DNA of 34,209 nucleotides from assembly GCA_002167285.1 (NCBI GenBank), contig NHDG01000024.1:1-34209 (forward strand), given 5' to 3'. Position 1 is the first letter of the stretch. The number at the start of each line of letters is the position of its first letter. The notes beneath the pieces were generated by a model, which saw only the letters and a program-made list of their open reading frames with translations, made no database searches and was not told the origin of the DNA. The translations under genes and the position numbers were made by a program. Below are positions 7,871 through 15,426 of this stretch, piece after piece. The stretch is from Planctomycetia bacterium TMED53 (GTDB taxonomy: Bacteria; Planctomycetota; UBA8108; UBA1146).

Positions 7871-8832
7871 TACGGAAGTCGTTCACGCTCTCGAAAAACC
7901 GCGTGGTGAACTTTTCTTTGCGGTAATGCGGAGTTTGATTTTTCGGAGAACCACTCAGCCAAGCAGCCAAAAAGAATCAGCTGCAATCCAGCCAGAGTCA
8001 GCAGGGCTCCAAAAACCAAAAGGGGATAACGAAAGTGAATCGTGCCATCCACAATTCTCAAATATCCGAGAAACGCCAATATTGAAAGCCCAGGGGCTCC
8101 TGTAAATATCCCCCAGCGCAACAAACTTCTTCCGGGACGATCCTGCCCCTGCAAGTAAACCAGCACTGTGACCAAATCGATGATCGCAGCAAATGCTCGA
8201 GTCACTCCAAAGTGAGAAGAGCCCGTTTGACGTGGCCGGTGTGAAACGGCGACTTCCTCGACTTGGTAACCCCACTTTGCTGCAACGAGATGCATGAATC
8301 GAAATCGCCCCCCGGCCAGCGGCAAAGAGAGCGCAAGCTCTCGCGAGAGGATTTTAAATCCGCAATTCCCATCATGCAGGGGTGGGCCCCCAACCCATCT
8401 CACCATTTTGTTGTAGAGAGCTGAGGAAATTCTCCGGCTTAACTGATCGGTTCTCTGGTGACGCCAACCAATCACCAAGTCGGCTCCGGATCGAGCAACC
8501 TCTAACAATGAACCGATCTCTTCTGGAGGCTCTTGCAGATCTGCATCGATCGTCGATATCCACATTCCAGAGCTGGCTTCAAAGCCGGCAGCGAGGGCAT
8601 CCCCTTTGCCCATGGGCCTATGTAGGCGGATCACCTTGCAACGCTGATCCTCAAGCGTCAGCCATTCGAGCCTGTCGGCTGTTCCATCCAAGGATCCGTC
8701 ATCCACAAAAAGAACTTCGAAGGAATCTATCTCTTGTCCCTCAAGAGCTCTGATCACTCTAGATACTAACGAATCCACCGCATCGATTTCGTCACGGACT
8801 GGAATCACCATACTCAAATCAAGTTGCTTCAC
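7870..8832 (-). CDS. DPM/GtrB-like polyprenyl-phosphate glycosyltransferase (GT2)
   Basis: This 320-residue protein has an N-terminal GT-A domain of family 2: MVIPVRDEIDAV (8-19), FVDDGSLDGT (42-51), MGKGDALAAGF (74-84) and the metal-binding TIDADLQEPPE (94-104). Two hydrophobic helices follow (about 237-257 and 264-288), as in dolichyl- or undecaprenyl-phosphate sugar synthases of the DPM1/GtrB type. Such enzymes move a sugar from a nucleotide donor to a polyprenyl phosphate on the cytoplasmic side. The start is GTG (8830-8832) in a GTGA overlap with the HAD stop, with GGAGG upstream. It is a plausible donor-maker for the TMTC-like transferase two genes downstream. Confidence 0.88.
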   Translation of the reverse strand: MKQLDLSMVIPVRDEIDAVDSLVSRVIRALEGQEIDSFEVLFVDDGSLDGTADRLEWLTLEDQRCKVIRLHRPMGKGDALAAGFEASSGMWISTIDADLQEPPEEIGSLLEVARSGADLVIGWRHQRTDQLSRRISSALYNKMVRWVGGPPLHDGNCGFKILSRELALSLPLAGGRFRFMHLVAAKWGYQVEEVAVSHRPRQTGSSHFGVTRAFAAIIDLVTVLVYLQGQDRPGRSLLRWGIFTGAPGLSILAFLGYLRIVDGTIHFRYPLLVFGALLTLAGLQLILFGCLAEWFSEKSNSALPQRKVHHAVFRERERLP

Positions 8833-9560
8833 AGGACCTCCGGAACGCTAACACCCTGCTCTCGCAGGATCTCCGATAAATCCCAAAAGTTTTGAATCAC
8901 ATGATCTGGCTCAGTTTCACCGATGACCGAACGAAATCGGTCCTCCCTGCTCACCAAGACTGTCACCATGCCAATTTCATTGGCAGGATCGATATCCAAA
9001 AGAGGATTGTCTCCAACGTACAAGCATTCAGAAGGCCGTAAGTTCAAATCCGTACATGCTCTTTGATACAACTTTGGATTTGGTTTAGAGATGCCAACTT
9101 GGTGGGAGATGAATATCGCCTTGTGATCAAAGTACTCAAGAAGCCGAAGGCGAATCAGCTTCTCCGATTGCTTCACTTCCAATCCCTCAGTGATGATCCC
9201 GAGGCGCAAATCGGTTTTAGCGAGACGACGCAACACCTCACTCGCATCCTCAAAAGGCTCCAAGAAACGTGTTTTTGTATCGTGATATGCGACGATTGCC
9301 GCAGAGATGACCACAGCCGGATTCAATCCCTTGAGGGAACGACGAGGCAGACGCAAAAGCAACTTGTCAAAGTGGCCCTCATAGTTGGATGAAAACTCTT
9401 TGACCACTTCGAGAAGCTCTTCCATGAGAACTTCTTCTTCGATATCAATCCCAGCATGGATCATCGCTCGGACACTCGCACGGCGAGCCCGCGCAGCAAA
9501 ATCAACGGTAGAAAACAAAGTCCCGTCGATGTCGAAGAAAACGGCCTGAATCTGACTCAT
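8829..9560 (-). CDS. HAD-superfamily hydrolase
   Basis: A 243-residue haloacid-dehalogenase-type phosphatase with an alpha-helical cap. Motif I is FFDIDGTL with the nucleophile pair D10/D12. Motif II is IITEG (T124), motif III is the lysine in SKPNPKLY (K159), and motif IV is VGDNPLLDID (D184, D189). The substrate cannot be told from sequence. I chose the ATG at 9558-9560 (GGTGAT upstream) over the adjacent in-frame TTG at 9561-9563. It opens the five-gene overlapping block with the glycosyltransferases, so a sugar-phosphate substrate is possible, but generic housekeeping phosphatase activity is equally so. Confidence 0.85.
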   Translation of the reverse strand: MSQIQAVFFDIDGTLFSTVDFAARARRASVRAMIHAGIDIEEEVLMEELLEVVKEFSSNYEGHFDKLLLRLPRRSLKGLNPAVVISAAIVAYHDTKTRFLEPFEDASEVLRRLAKTDLRLGIITEGLEVKQSEKLIRLRLLEYFDHKAIFISHQVGISKPNPKLYQRACTDLNLRPSECLYVGDNPLLDIDPANEIGMVTVLVSREDRFRSVIGETEPDHVIQNFWDLSEILREQGVSVPEVL

Positions 9561-9584
9561 CAATCACCCACGTTCAAGGCATGA

Positions 9585-9619
9585 GGGTCGCCATCGAGAT
9601 CTTCTCCCGATGGCGACCC
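9585..9619 (-). terminator. Strong stem-loop after the second secretin gene
   Basis: A perfect 12-bp inverted repeat, GGGTCGCCATCG (9585-9596) and CGATGGCGACCC (9608-9619), with an 11-base loop. It lies between the secretin stop (9646) and the HAD start (9560). No U-tract follows on the minus strand. It may therefore terminate inefficiently, protect the 3' end of the envelope-cluster mRNA, or reduce read-through into the HAD-glycosyltransferase block. Confidence 0.55.
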
Positions 9620-9645
9620 CCAAGAACCTACCCTGAGAAACAGGC

Positions 9646-12318
9646 TTAGTTGAACAACTTCTGCTCTTCAGCGCGCAGATCAACGATCTTTGCGGTGACG
9701 AGGATGTAGAGGCTGCGCTTCTCATTCAAGTTCGCTTTACGACGGAATGCATTCTTGATGATCGGAAGATTACCCAAGATCGGAACCGTCGACTCGTAAT
9801 TCAACTCATTCAGTGAGCGGAATCCACCGAGAAGAACCGTACCCCCATCGGGAACCGTCACCGAAGTGAACGCTTGCTGAAGCGAGATCTCGGGAAGATC
9901 GATTTCGACCAAACTTGCGGCACTTGAAAGTGTTCCCAAGCTAATGGTGACGGTTGAGATGACTCCGTTGATCAAGCTCGCAAGGGTCGGACGCACGTCC
10001 ACCGTGATGTAGCGGCGATCCGCAGAAATCACAGGGCGAACATCCAAAACCACACCGTCTTGGAAGGTATCGATCACAGGGTCGGCAACCTCAGAAACGA
10101 CCAATCCGGTACCACCTGATACCAGCTCGTAATCCTGAACGTAGGAACGCTGAGTAATCACCGAAACGTGTACACGCTGCCCGTTGGAAGCGGTCACCTT
10201 CGGCGCGGTGACGATCCTCGCTGCGCGCTCTTCCTGACTTGCACGAATGATGGCGTTGATCTGGAACGGATCGAGCCAAGTTACCTGCATCGTCAATCCA
10301 CGCAAAGTCGAGTTCAAGCGACTACCGGCTGCACCACCGACAAATCCGTCGAGGATATTCTGCATTCGACCAGCGGTACGATTCTGTCCCATCACCAATA
10401 AGGGATCCGCAGGATCACCCAGGTTGTTGAAACCGATGTCTGTTCCGCCGGTTCCGGAGCTGTTCAAGCTGCCATATGCCGTACCGAAACCTTGCCCTGG
10501 AGGCTGGCCCAAGTTTCTCGAGTCGACCCCGATATCCTCAAGGAAGTCATCGACCATATCGATGAATCGTGCTTCGACGACGACGAAGACGTCACTGTTG
10601 GCACGGAGATTGGTGAGGAAATCCTGAATGGCGAGGTGAAGTTCACGTGTCGCATTGATCAGAATCTGACCCTTGTGACCACTGATGGTCGAGTTCGATT
10701 CGTCCCAGGCATCCGACCCTCCGGTAGATTCCTGAATCAACTCAACCAGATCGTCGGGAGTCAGTTCCGCATCTTCTTCTTCGTCAAATCCGCCGAAGTC
10801 GAAGGGGTTATCCCCTGAGCCGTCTTCACCTTCGTCATTACTGGACACGCGAATCGCAGGTCCAGGGAAGTCACGAATCTTATTGAGGATATCCGTAACG
10901 TTGTAGATGTCGAAGATCAGATCACCGAACGCATTCTCAGGCTCGGTAATGAAAAGGATGTTCTCCCTGAAAGTGTAGGCCTTGCCGGTGGCCTTCATGA
11001 TCAAATCGAGAGCTTCTCCCAGCTTGACACCATCCAACGAAAGGTTCACAGGCACGTCGGAGGCATCGATCTCAGGGTCGATGGTGATATTGAGATCGCT
11101 CACCGATCTGAGGAACTCCACCACCTCTCCGAGGTTTGCATCCGGGAAGTCGAATGACGTTGTGCCCGTCGCAAGAGTACGGCGAATCTTACGAATCTCC
11201 GGTGACTCTTCCAAATTAGAACTGGTGAGTTCATCAAGGCGCTTCTGAACTTCTCCCTGCCAGAAACCTCTATCGTCGGGGAAGCGGAACGGGTCCTCGT
11301 AAGGAATGGCACTTGCTTCCAAGTCCTCCCATACGCGGGTGGTCTGTTCCTTTTCTCGTCCAATGTAGCTGACGTATCGGAATGAACGCAGGAACTCGTT
11401 GGCCCGATCCTGAAGACGACGAGCCGCCAGATTTTCCGGGTCGATTCCCAAAATCGTTTTCGAAAGCTGGATCGCCTCACGGAAGTCTTCGCGGACCATC
11501 GCGTCCTCGATACGGTCCATCAAGGTCGCGATTCTCTCGAGACGACGCTTTTCAGCATCACGAGTGAGACGCTCAGCCTCTTGAATGGCCAGCGCTTCCT
11601 TCTCTTCTCTGGAACGACGATCCATTTCGATTTTGAGACTGCGAGCATTGTCGTACAGCTGCTGTGCCTCTGCCTGCATATCTGTCACATCGACACCGTA
11701 GTCGAACCAGATCAGGCGCTCTCGAGCACGCTGAAGTAGCCCGAGAGCTTCGTCGACATCTCCAGCCTCAAGGGCAGCCTTGCCGTCATTGAGGAAGCGA
11801 TTCGCATCGCTCAAACGCTGCTCTTCCAGCACCCGAACCTCTTCACCAAATTGCTGAAGGATGGTTCTAATCTCCCCGTCTCTACGACCGAGGAACATCA
11901 GGCAGCGGGAAAGCTTTTCCTTCGCTTCCTGAAGAGTGGGATCGGCATCGAGTGCACGACGATATGCCCGTTCAGCAGCCGCATAGTTCGCCTCAGCGAA
12001 CAACTTGTTGGCTTGCTCCAGGAGCCAATTCGCGGTGGCTCTGTCGGCTTGTCTGGCAAGGTTGACTTCATCAGCCACTGCCTGGACTCCCCGGTCACCT
12101 GGATCCTGGGTACGGGTGAACAGATCCTCTCCTTCCGAACTGACCTCCTTGCGTGGAGGCTCAAAAGCCACCTCGCTGGGGCGTGGATCAGCCGATCCAC
12201 TGCAGCCGGAAAACAGAAGCACGATGATTCCAAGACAAACAATGTTGCCCGGAAGCATGGAGTTTCCACTAGAGACGGTGGGGACGACACCGTTCTGGGG
12301 ATTATGGGTCTCAGTCAC
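9646..12318 (-). CDS. TPR-secretin with lipoprotein-type signal (second secretin)
   Basis: An 890-residue secretin-family outer-membrane channel protein. The hydrophobic stretch GNIVCLGIIVLLFSGC ends in a lipobox with C39. A TPR and coiled-coil region occupies about 95-330. An STN-type domain follows (about 385-460), then a periplasmic ring domain with an acidic linker (about 497-520). The C-terminal secretin domain (about 575-885) contains VEARFIDM, TAPKVTASNGQ and the hallmark VPDGGTVLLGG (822-832). The start is GTG at 12316-12318 with AGAAAGGG upstream; an ATG at 12256-12258 would begin just before the lipoprotein signal. It is paralogous to the secretin at 18297-20813, sharing ERFID-like and IGVD motifs and a similar C-terminal end. 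It closes the envelope cluster. Confidence 0.88.
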   Translation of the reverse strand: MTETHNPQNGVVPTVSSGNSMLPGNIVCLGIIVLLFSGCSGSADPRPSEVAFEPPRKEVSSEGEDLFTRTQDPGDRGVQAVADEVNLARQADRATANWLLEQANKLFAEANYAAAERAYRRALDADPTLQEAKEKLSRCLMFLGRRDGEIRTILQQFGEEVRVLEEQRLSDANRFLNDGKAALEAGDVDEALGLLQRARERLIWFDYGVDVTDMQAEAQQLYDNARSLKIEMDRRSREEKEALAIQEAERLTRDAEKRRLERIATLMDRIEDAMVREDFREAIQLSKTILGIDPENLAARRLQDRANEFLRSFRYVSYIGREKEQTTRVWEDLEASAIPYEDPFRFPDDRGFWQGEVQKRLDELTSSNLEESPEIRKIRRTLATGTTSFDFPDANLGEVVEFLRSVSDLNITIDPEIDASDVPVNLSLDGVKLGEALDLIMKATGKAYTFRENILFITEPENAFGDLIFDIYNVTDILNKIRDFPGPAIRVSSNDEGEDGSGDNPFDFGGFDEEEDAELTPDDLVELIQESTGGSDAWDESNSTISGHKGQILINATRELHLAIQDFLTNLRANSDVFVVVEARFIDMVDDFLEDIGVDSRNLGQPPGQGFGTAYGSLNSSGTGGTDIGFNNLGDPADPLLVMGQNRTAGRMQNILDGFVGGAAGSRLNSTLRGLTMQVTWLDPFQINAIIRASQEERAARIVTAPKVTASNGQRVHVSVITQRSYVQDYELVSGGTGLVVSEVADPVIDTFQDGVVLDVRPVISADRRYITVDVRPTLASLINGVISTVTISLGTLSSAASLVEIDLPEISLQQAFTSVTVPDGGTVLLGGFRSLNELNYESTVPILGNLPIIKNAFRRKANLNEKRSLYILVTAKIVDLRAEEQKLFN

Positions 12319-12394
12319 GAGAGCACCCTTTCTTCTTTCGCCCAGCCCTCCGAGGGCAAACGGGCGAGATCGGCAAATCGCAAATCACACGACG

Positions 12395-12416
12395 TCGAAA
12401 GCAATCGGACTTTCGA
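12395..12416. promoter_or_regulatory. Small intercistronic stem-loop between exbD and the second secretin
   Basis: A perfect 7-bp inverted repeat TCGAAAG (12395-12401) / CTTTCGA (12410-12416) lies in the 107-bp gap after the exbD stop. No U-tract follows, so it is more likely an mRNA-processing or stability element than a terminator. Alternatively it is chance. Confidence 0.3.
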
Positions 12417-12425
12417 AACGTCACC

Positions 12426-12938
12426 TTAGTCCATCGGAGTTTCCGGTTGAGCAAAGGCTATGTTCTCAATCTCTAACTTGGAGCAAATGTTCAAAACGTC
12501 GATCACATACTTGTATGGTACTTTTTCAGCAAAATCGATGACGACTGGCAATGTCGCCGTATCACCGAGAGCCACGTAAGTGTCCCTGCGGCGCAAAATG
12601 TGCTGTTCGATGAAATCGAGATTAGGACCGGGAACCCCGGTGTGTAACTCGAAATCAGAATCTAAAACATCACTGGTCGGAACCTGAGCCTGGTCGGCAT
12701 ATGCCACCACCTGATCTCCCTGATAAAGCAGTGTGACCCGGCAATTCTCAGAGAGCATAGGACGGCTGTTCGATTCACCCCTGTTCTTAGGAAGATACGA
12801 TCTCAGTGTCCCCTCAGGCATTTTAAATTTGGTCGCCAGCATGAAGAAGATCAACAGGAGAAATACGACATCGATCATCGGAGTCATGTCGGCCTCAGCC
12901 TTATTGGCATCGGGATCGACGACTTTACGCTTTGCCAT
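12426..12938 (-). CDS. exbD: ExbD/TolR-type biopolymer transport protein (second copy)
   Basis: A 170-residue inner-membrane protein with a short cytoplasmic N-terminus, one membrane helix and a periplasmic domain. The helix carries ADMTPMIDVVFLLLIFFML (17-35); D23 is the conserved proton-path aspartate of ExbD/TolR/MotB-type stators. The periplasmic part includes ATLPVVIDFAEKVPYKYVIDVLNICSKL, the usual TolR-like C-terminal fold. The ATG at 12936-12938 has a strong GAAAGGAGG site. It follows the first exbD by 62 bp. Two different ExbD subunits per ExbB are common in these systems and may form a heterodimer in the ExbB pore. Partner specificity is unknown. Confidence 0.92.
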   Translation of the reverse strand: MAKRKVVDPDANKAEADMTPMIDVVFLLLIFFMLATKFKMPEGTLRSYLPKNRGESNSRPMLSENCRVTLLYQGDQVVAYADQAQVPTSDVLDSDFELHTGVPGPNLDFIEQHILRRRDTYVALGDTATLPVVIDFAEKVPYKYVIDVLNICSKLEIENIAFAQPETPMD

Positions 12939-13000
12939 GCTTCCTCCTTTCCTTCAATCTCTTGCCGGTAATGAACCGGACCACCATTAAATCAAGCTGT

Positions 13001-13504
13001 CTATTCTGGGTTGTACGGATCCTCAAAACGTTCTCCGATGGCCGCACAGCGAACCTGGTAAATCTTGGCTTTCGAGCACGCGGCAAAAATCTTGTGAATG
13101 TTTCCACTCTCCGCGCCCTGATCACAGCGGATCGTCACCTCGAGCCTGGAAAGGCGAGCTGCAGGATCGGGGTTCGCGGGATTATCCTCCCAAAGCCCGT
13201 ATGCCTCAGCCTCAAGTTTTAATGCCAACTCCAACTCTTCAGGAGTCATAGCAGGCCCATTCATCAACTGGATGACCTCTTCACCTTCTTTATTGAAGGA
13301 GACGTTGACGAACAAAATCCGGCTTCCCGGCTGCGGCTCTTCCACTGTCGCTTCAGAGGCAACCGGCAATATGACTTCCGCTTGCTGCACCGTGAGCTCA
13401 GTAACAACCATGAAGAAAACGATCAGCAAGAAAACGATGTCGATCATGGGCGTCATGTCCATGTCGACTCCTTTTCTTGCCAGTTTTACCTTTTTCTTGG
13501 CCAT
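13001..13504 (-). CDS. exbD: ExbD/TolR-type biopolymer transport protein (first copy)
   Basis: A 167-residue ExbD/TolR protein. The helix DMDMTPMIDIVFLLIVFFMVV (14-34) contains the proton-path aspartate D22. The periplasmic domain (about 40-167) has a longer mid-section than the second copy and includes LEVTIRCDQGAESGNIHKIF. I chose the ATG at 13502-13504 because GGAGCTGAA lies directly upstream; an in-frame ATG 15 bases earlier (13517-13519) lacks support. It sits 17 bp after exbB, so the two are likely co-translated. Differences in the periplasmic domain between the two ExbD copies suggest distinct contacts in the envelope. Confidence 0.92.
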   Translation of the reverse strand: MAKKKVKLARKGVDMDMTPMIDIVFLLIVFFMVVTELTVQQAEVILPVASEATVEEPQPGSRILFVNVSFNKEGEEVIQLMNGPAMTPEELELALKLEAEAYGLWEDNPANPDPAARLSRLEVTIRCDQGAESGNIHKIFAACSKAKIYQVRCAAIGERFEDPYNPE

Positions 13505-13521
13505 TTCAGCTCCATTCAATC

Positions 13522-14286
13522 CTAAGCAGCGGCACCATCGTCAAAGCGAGACATCAACTCAGAAGCAATGCTGCTCACTTCAACAGAAGCGCCATCGATG
13601 ATCGTTTTCAAAATGAAGTAGGAGATCGTCATCGGAATCGCAACGATCAACCCCATCATCGTGGTCATCAAAGCTTCAGAAATTCCCGACGCCAAGTCCT
13701 TCGGCTTCGGGGAAGTCTTACTGGTCGCGATCACGTTGAAAGCAGAAACCATTCCCATCACCGTACCCAGCAAACCAAGCATGGGAGAGATTGCCGCAAT
13801 CAGAGATATGTAGCTAATCTTGCGGTGCAGTTCGGAAGACTCCATCTCGCCAGCTTCTTCCATCGCTTCTTCGATGTCCTCGTATGGACGATCAATCTTG
13901 GGTAACCCCGCAGCGAGAACGCTGGAAAGAAAACTGGGCTGTTGCTCGAGAGCATCTAAAGCACCTTCGTAATCTTCCGTTTCAAAGAGCGACTCCACAT
14001 GATCCAACAGATCAGGCGGGACCAAGACGTCGCGACGCAACTGCATACCGTGCATCAAAGTCAACGCCATTCCTGCACCTGAAAGCAGAATCAAAATCAC
14101 ACCGACCGCTCCAGCAGCCCGAATGTTGTCGAGCACAGAAACCGTTTCAGTGACCTCTTCGCCTTCTGCTTGCGCAAATGCGACGACACTCGATCCAAGT
14201 ACCAGTGTCACCGTGAAGATGGTCAGGAGCAGTACCCGTGCGATCGAAACGCCACGAATCTTACTCGTGAAACCTGTCAACTTCAT
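13522..14286 (-). CDS. exbB: ExbB/TolQ/MotA-family proton channel subunit
   Basis: A 254-residue ExbB-type stator subunit. It has a cleavable-looking N-terminal signal (about residues 10-40, ending VAFAQA), then three membrane helices (about 60-77, 160-183 and 200-226). The family hallmarks are SPMLGLLGTVMGMVSAF (167-183) and SGISEALMTTMMGLIVAIP (200-218). The cytoplasmic region between helices one and two is short and acidic. An N-terminal signal preceding the ExbB core occurs in some TolQ/ExbB proteins. The ATG at 14284-14286 has GAGAGAGG upstream. With the two following exbD genes it would form a proton-driven motor for the surrounding TPR and secretin proteins; no TonB gene is present nearby. 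Confidence 0.93.
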   Translation of the reverse strand: MKLTGFTSKIRGVSIARVLLLTIFTVTLVLGSSVVAFAQAEGEEVTETVSVLDNIRAAGAVGVILILLSGAGMALTLMHGMQLRRDVLVPPDLLDHVESLFETEDYEGALDALEQQPSFLSSVLAAGLPKIDRPYEDIEEAMEEAGEMESSELHRKISYISLIAAISPMLGLLGTVMGMVSAFNVIATSKTSPKPKDLASGISEALMTTMMGLIVAIPMTISYFILKTIIDGASVEVSSIASELMSRFDDGAAA

Positions 14287-14325
14287 TTTTTTTTCCTCTC
14301 TCAACATTCAGTTTCAGTGAATCGA

Positions 14326-15426
14326 CTATTTATTCCAGCGGGAGTCTGGCGCTACCTGCTTAAGCCTTTGGGTTAAACTTTCAGCCCTCTCAGAATCGCC
14401 CTGTTTCTTTGCCAGTTCCTTGGCTCGATATAAGGCTTCAGCGAGAACTTCACCATTGCCACCGGAGGCCATTACCGCAGCGCGCAGATAACGAATCATC
14501 GCCCACTGCAACTCTCCGGCATCTCCCCCAGCTTGTTCTTCTGTAGAGCGTCCCCAAACCAACCAAGCGTGGGCACGAGCCGCAGTGTTGGCCAAGATCT
14601 CCTTGTTACGAGTTTCGAGGATCTGCTTTCGAATCGTGTCCGCAGCCTGTCGCCATTGCTTTTGACCTTGTTGCGCGCTGGCGTATCCAATCCATGCCTG
14701 GCAAATCTGGTCAGTAGAAGCATTCGAATCATTCGAAACTGAGGAGAATTCTTCTCTGCTCTGAGGCCACTTATCTTGAGCCAGAAGGCTTTGGGCTTTT
14801 CCTAAGCGAGCGCCAAGAACCCAACGCCTCCCCAAACTTCCAGAGGCAAGACTAGAGAGCGCACTCTCCGCCTCTGAATAGTTTCCGGCTTTCCTGTGAG
14901 CTTCCGAAAGCGCCATTCGAGCGTGGGGAACATAGAAATCTTTTTTACCTTCAAACTCAGAGAGGTAGGCCTCTAGAGCTGAGATTGCGGCAGCATATTT
15001 GGAGGCGTCAGCGTCACCCCAACGAAGTAGGGACAATCCGTGCATGTACATGGCACTCGACTTCTTCAACGCGTCACCCATGCTGGTCGCTGATTTGAAG
15101 CTGTTCGCAGCGGTCTCCCAATCACCATTCTCGAAAGCTCCACGGCCCCGGGCGAGGCTTGAAGACTCCCTAGAGAAAACCAACTGCAAGACTTTGTCGG
15201 CATCTACTTTTTGAGAGGTGCTGACACCGGGTAGCTTGAATTGAACCTGTTCGTAAGTCGCTCCAGTGATCGTGACGTCTTCATAATTACGCCCACCAGA
15301 GACGATGATTTGGTCAGCACGAAGTCCATCGAGATCCAGAGGAATCAACAGAGATCCCAAGATTAGAGCCAACAGCTTCGAAGATCGTAGTAGGTCGAGA
15401 TTCATTGCCAGTATTCTCTCCATCAT
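14326..15426 (-). CDS. Secreted TPR-repeat protein
   Basis: About 366 residues from the chosen ATG. A signal peptide (about 8-36) is followed by a small domain beginning DQIIVSGGRNYEDVTITG (about 37-90). TPR-like helical hairpins then run from about 95 to the C-terminus, for example AFENGDWETAANSFKSA and HRKAGNYSEAESALSSLA. No enzymatic motif is visible. The ATG (15424-15426) overlaps the stop of the larger TPR gene as ATGA and has AGAAGGA upstream. It lies between the large TPR protein and exbB, so a periplasmic adaptor linking the motor to its partners is plausible. The exact partner is unknown. Confidence 0.8.
   Translation of the reverse strand: MMERILAMNLDLLRSSKLLALILGSLLIPLDLDGLRADQIIVSGGRNYEDVTITGATYEQVQFKLPGVSTSQKVDADKVLQLVFSRESSSLARGRGAFENGDWETAANSFKSATSMGDALKKSSAMYMHGLSLLRWGDADASKYAAAISALEAYLSEFEGKKDFYVPHARMALSEAHRKAGNYSEAESALSSLASGSLGRRWVLGARLGKAQSLLAQDKWPQSREEFSSVSNDSNASTDQICQAWIGYASAQQGQKQWRQAADTIRKQILETRNKEILANTAARAHAWLVWGRSTEEQAGGDAGELQWAMIRYLRAAVMASGGNGEVLAEALYRAKELAKKQGDSERAESLTQRLKQVAPDSRWNK

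Noticed and set aside
9585-9619. Transposon or insertion-sequence ends at the 12-bp inverted repeat
   Set aside because: The repeat is a single short hairpin with an 11-base loop and no transposase, and no target duplication is visible.
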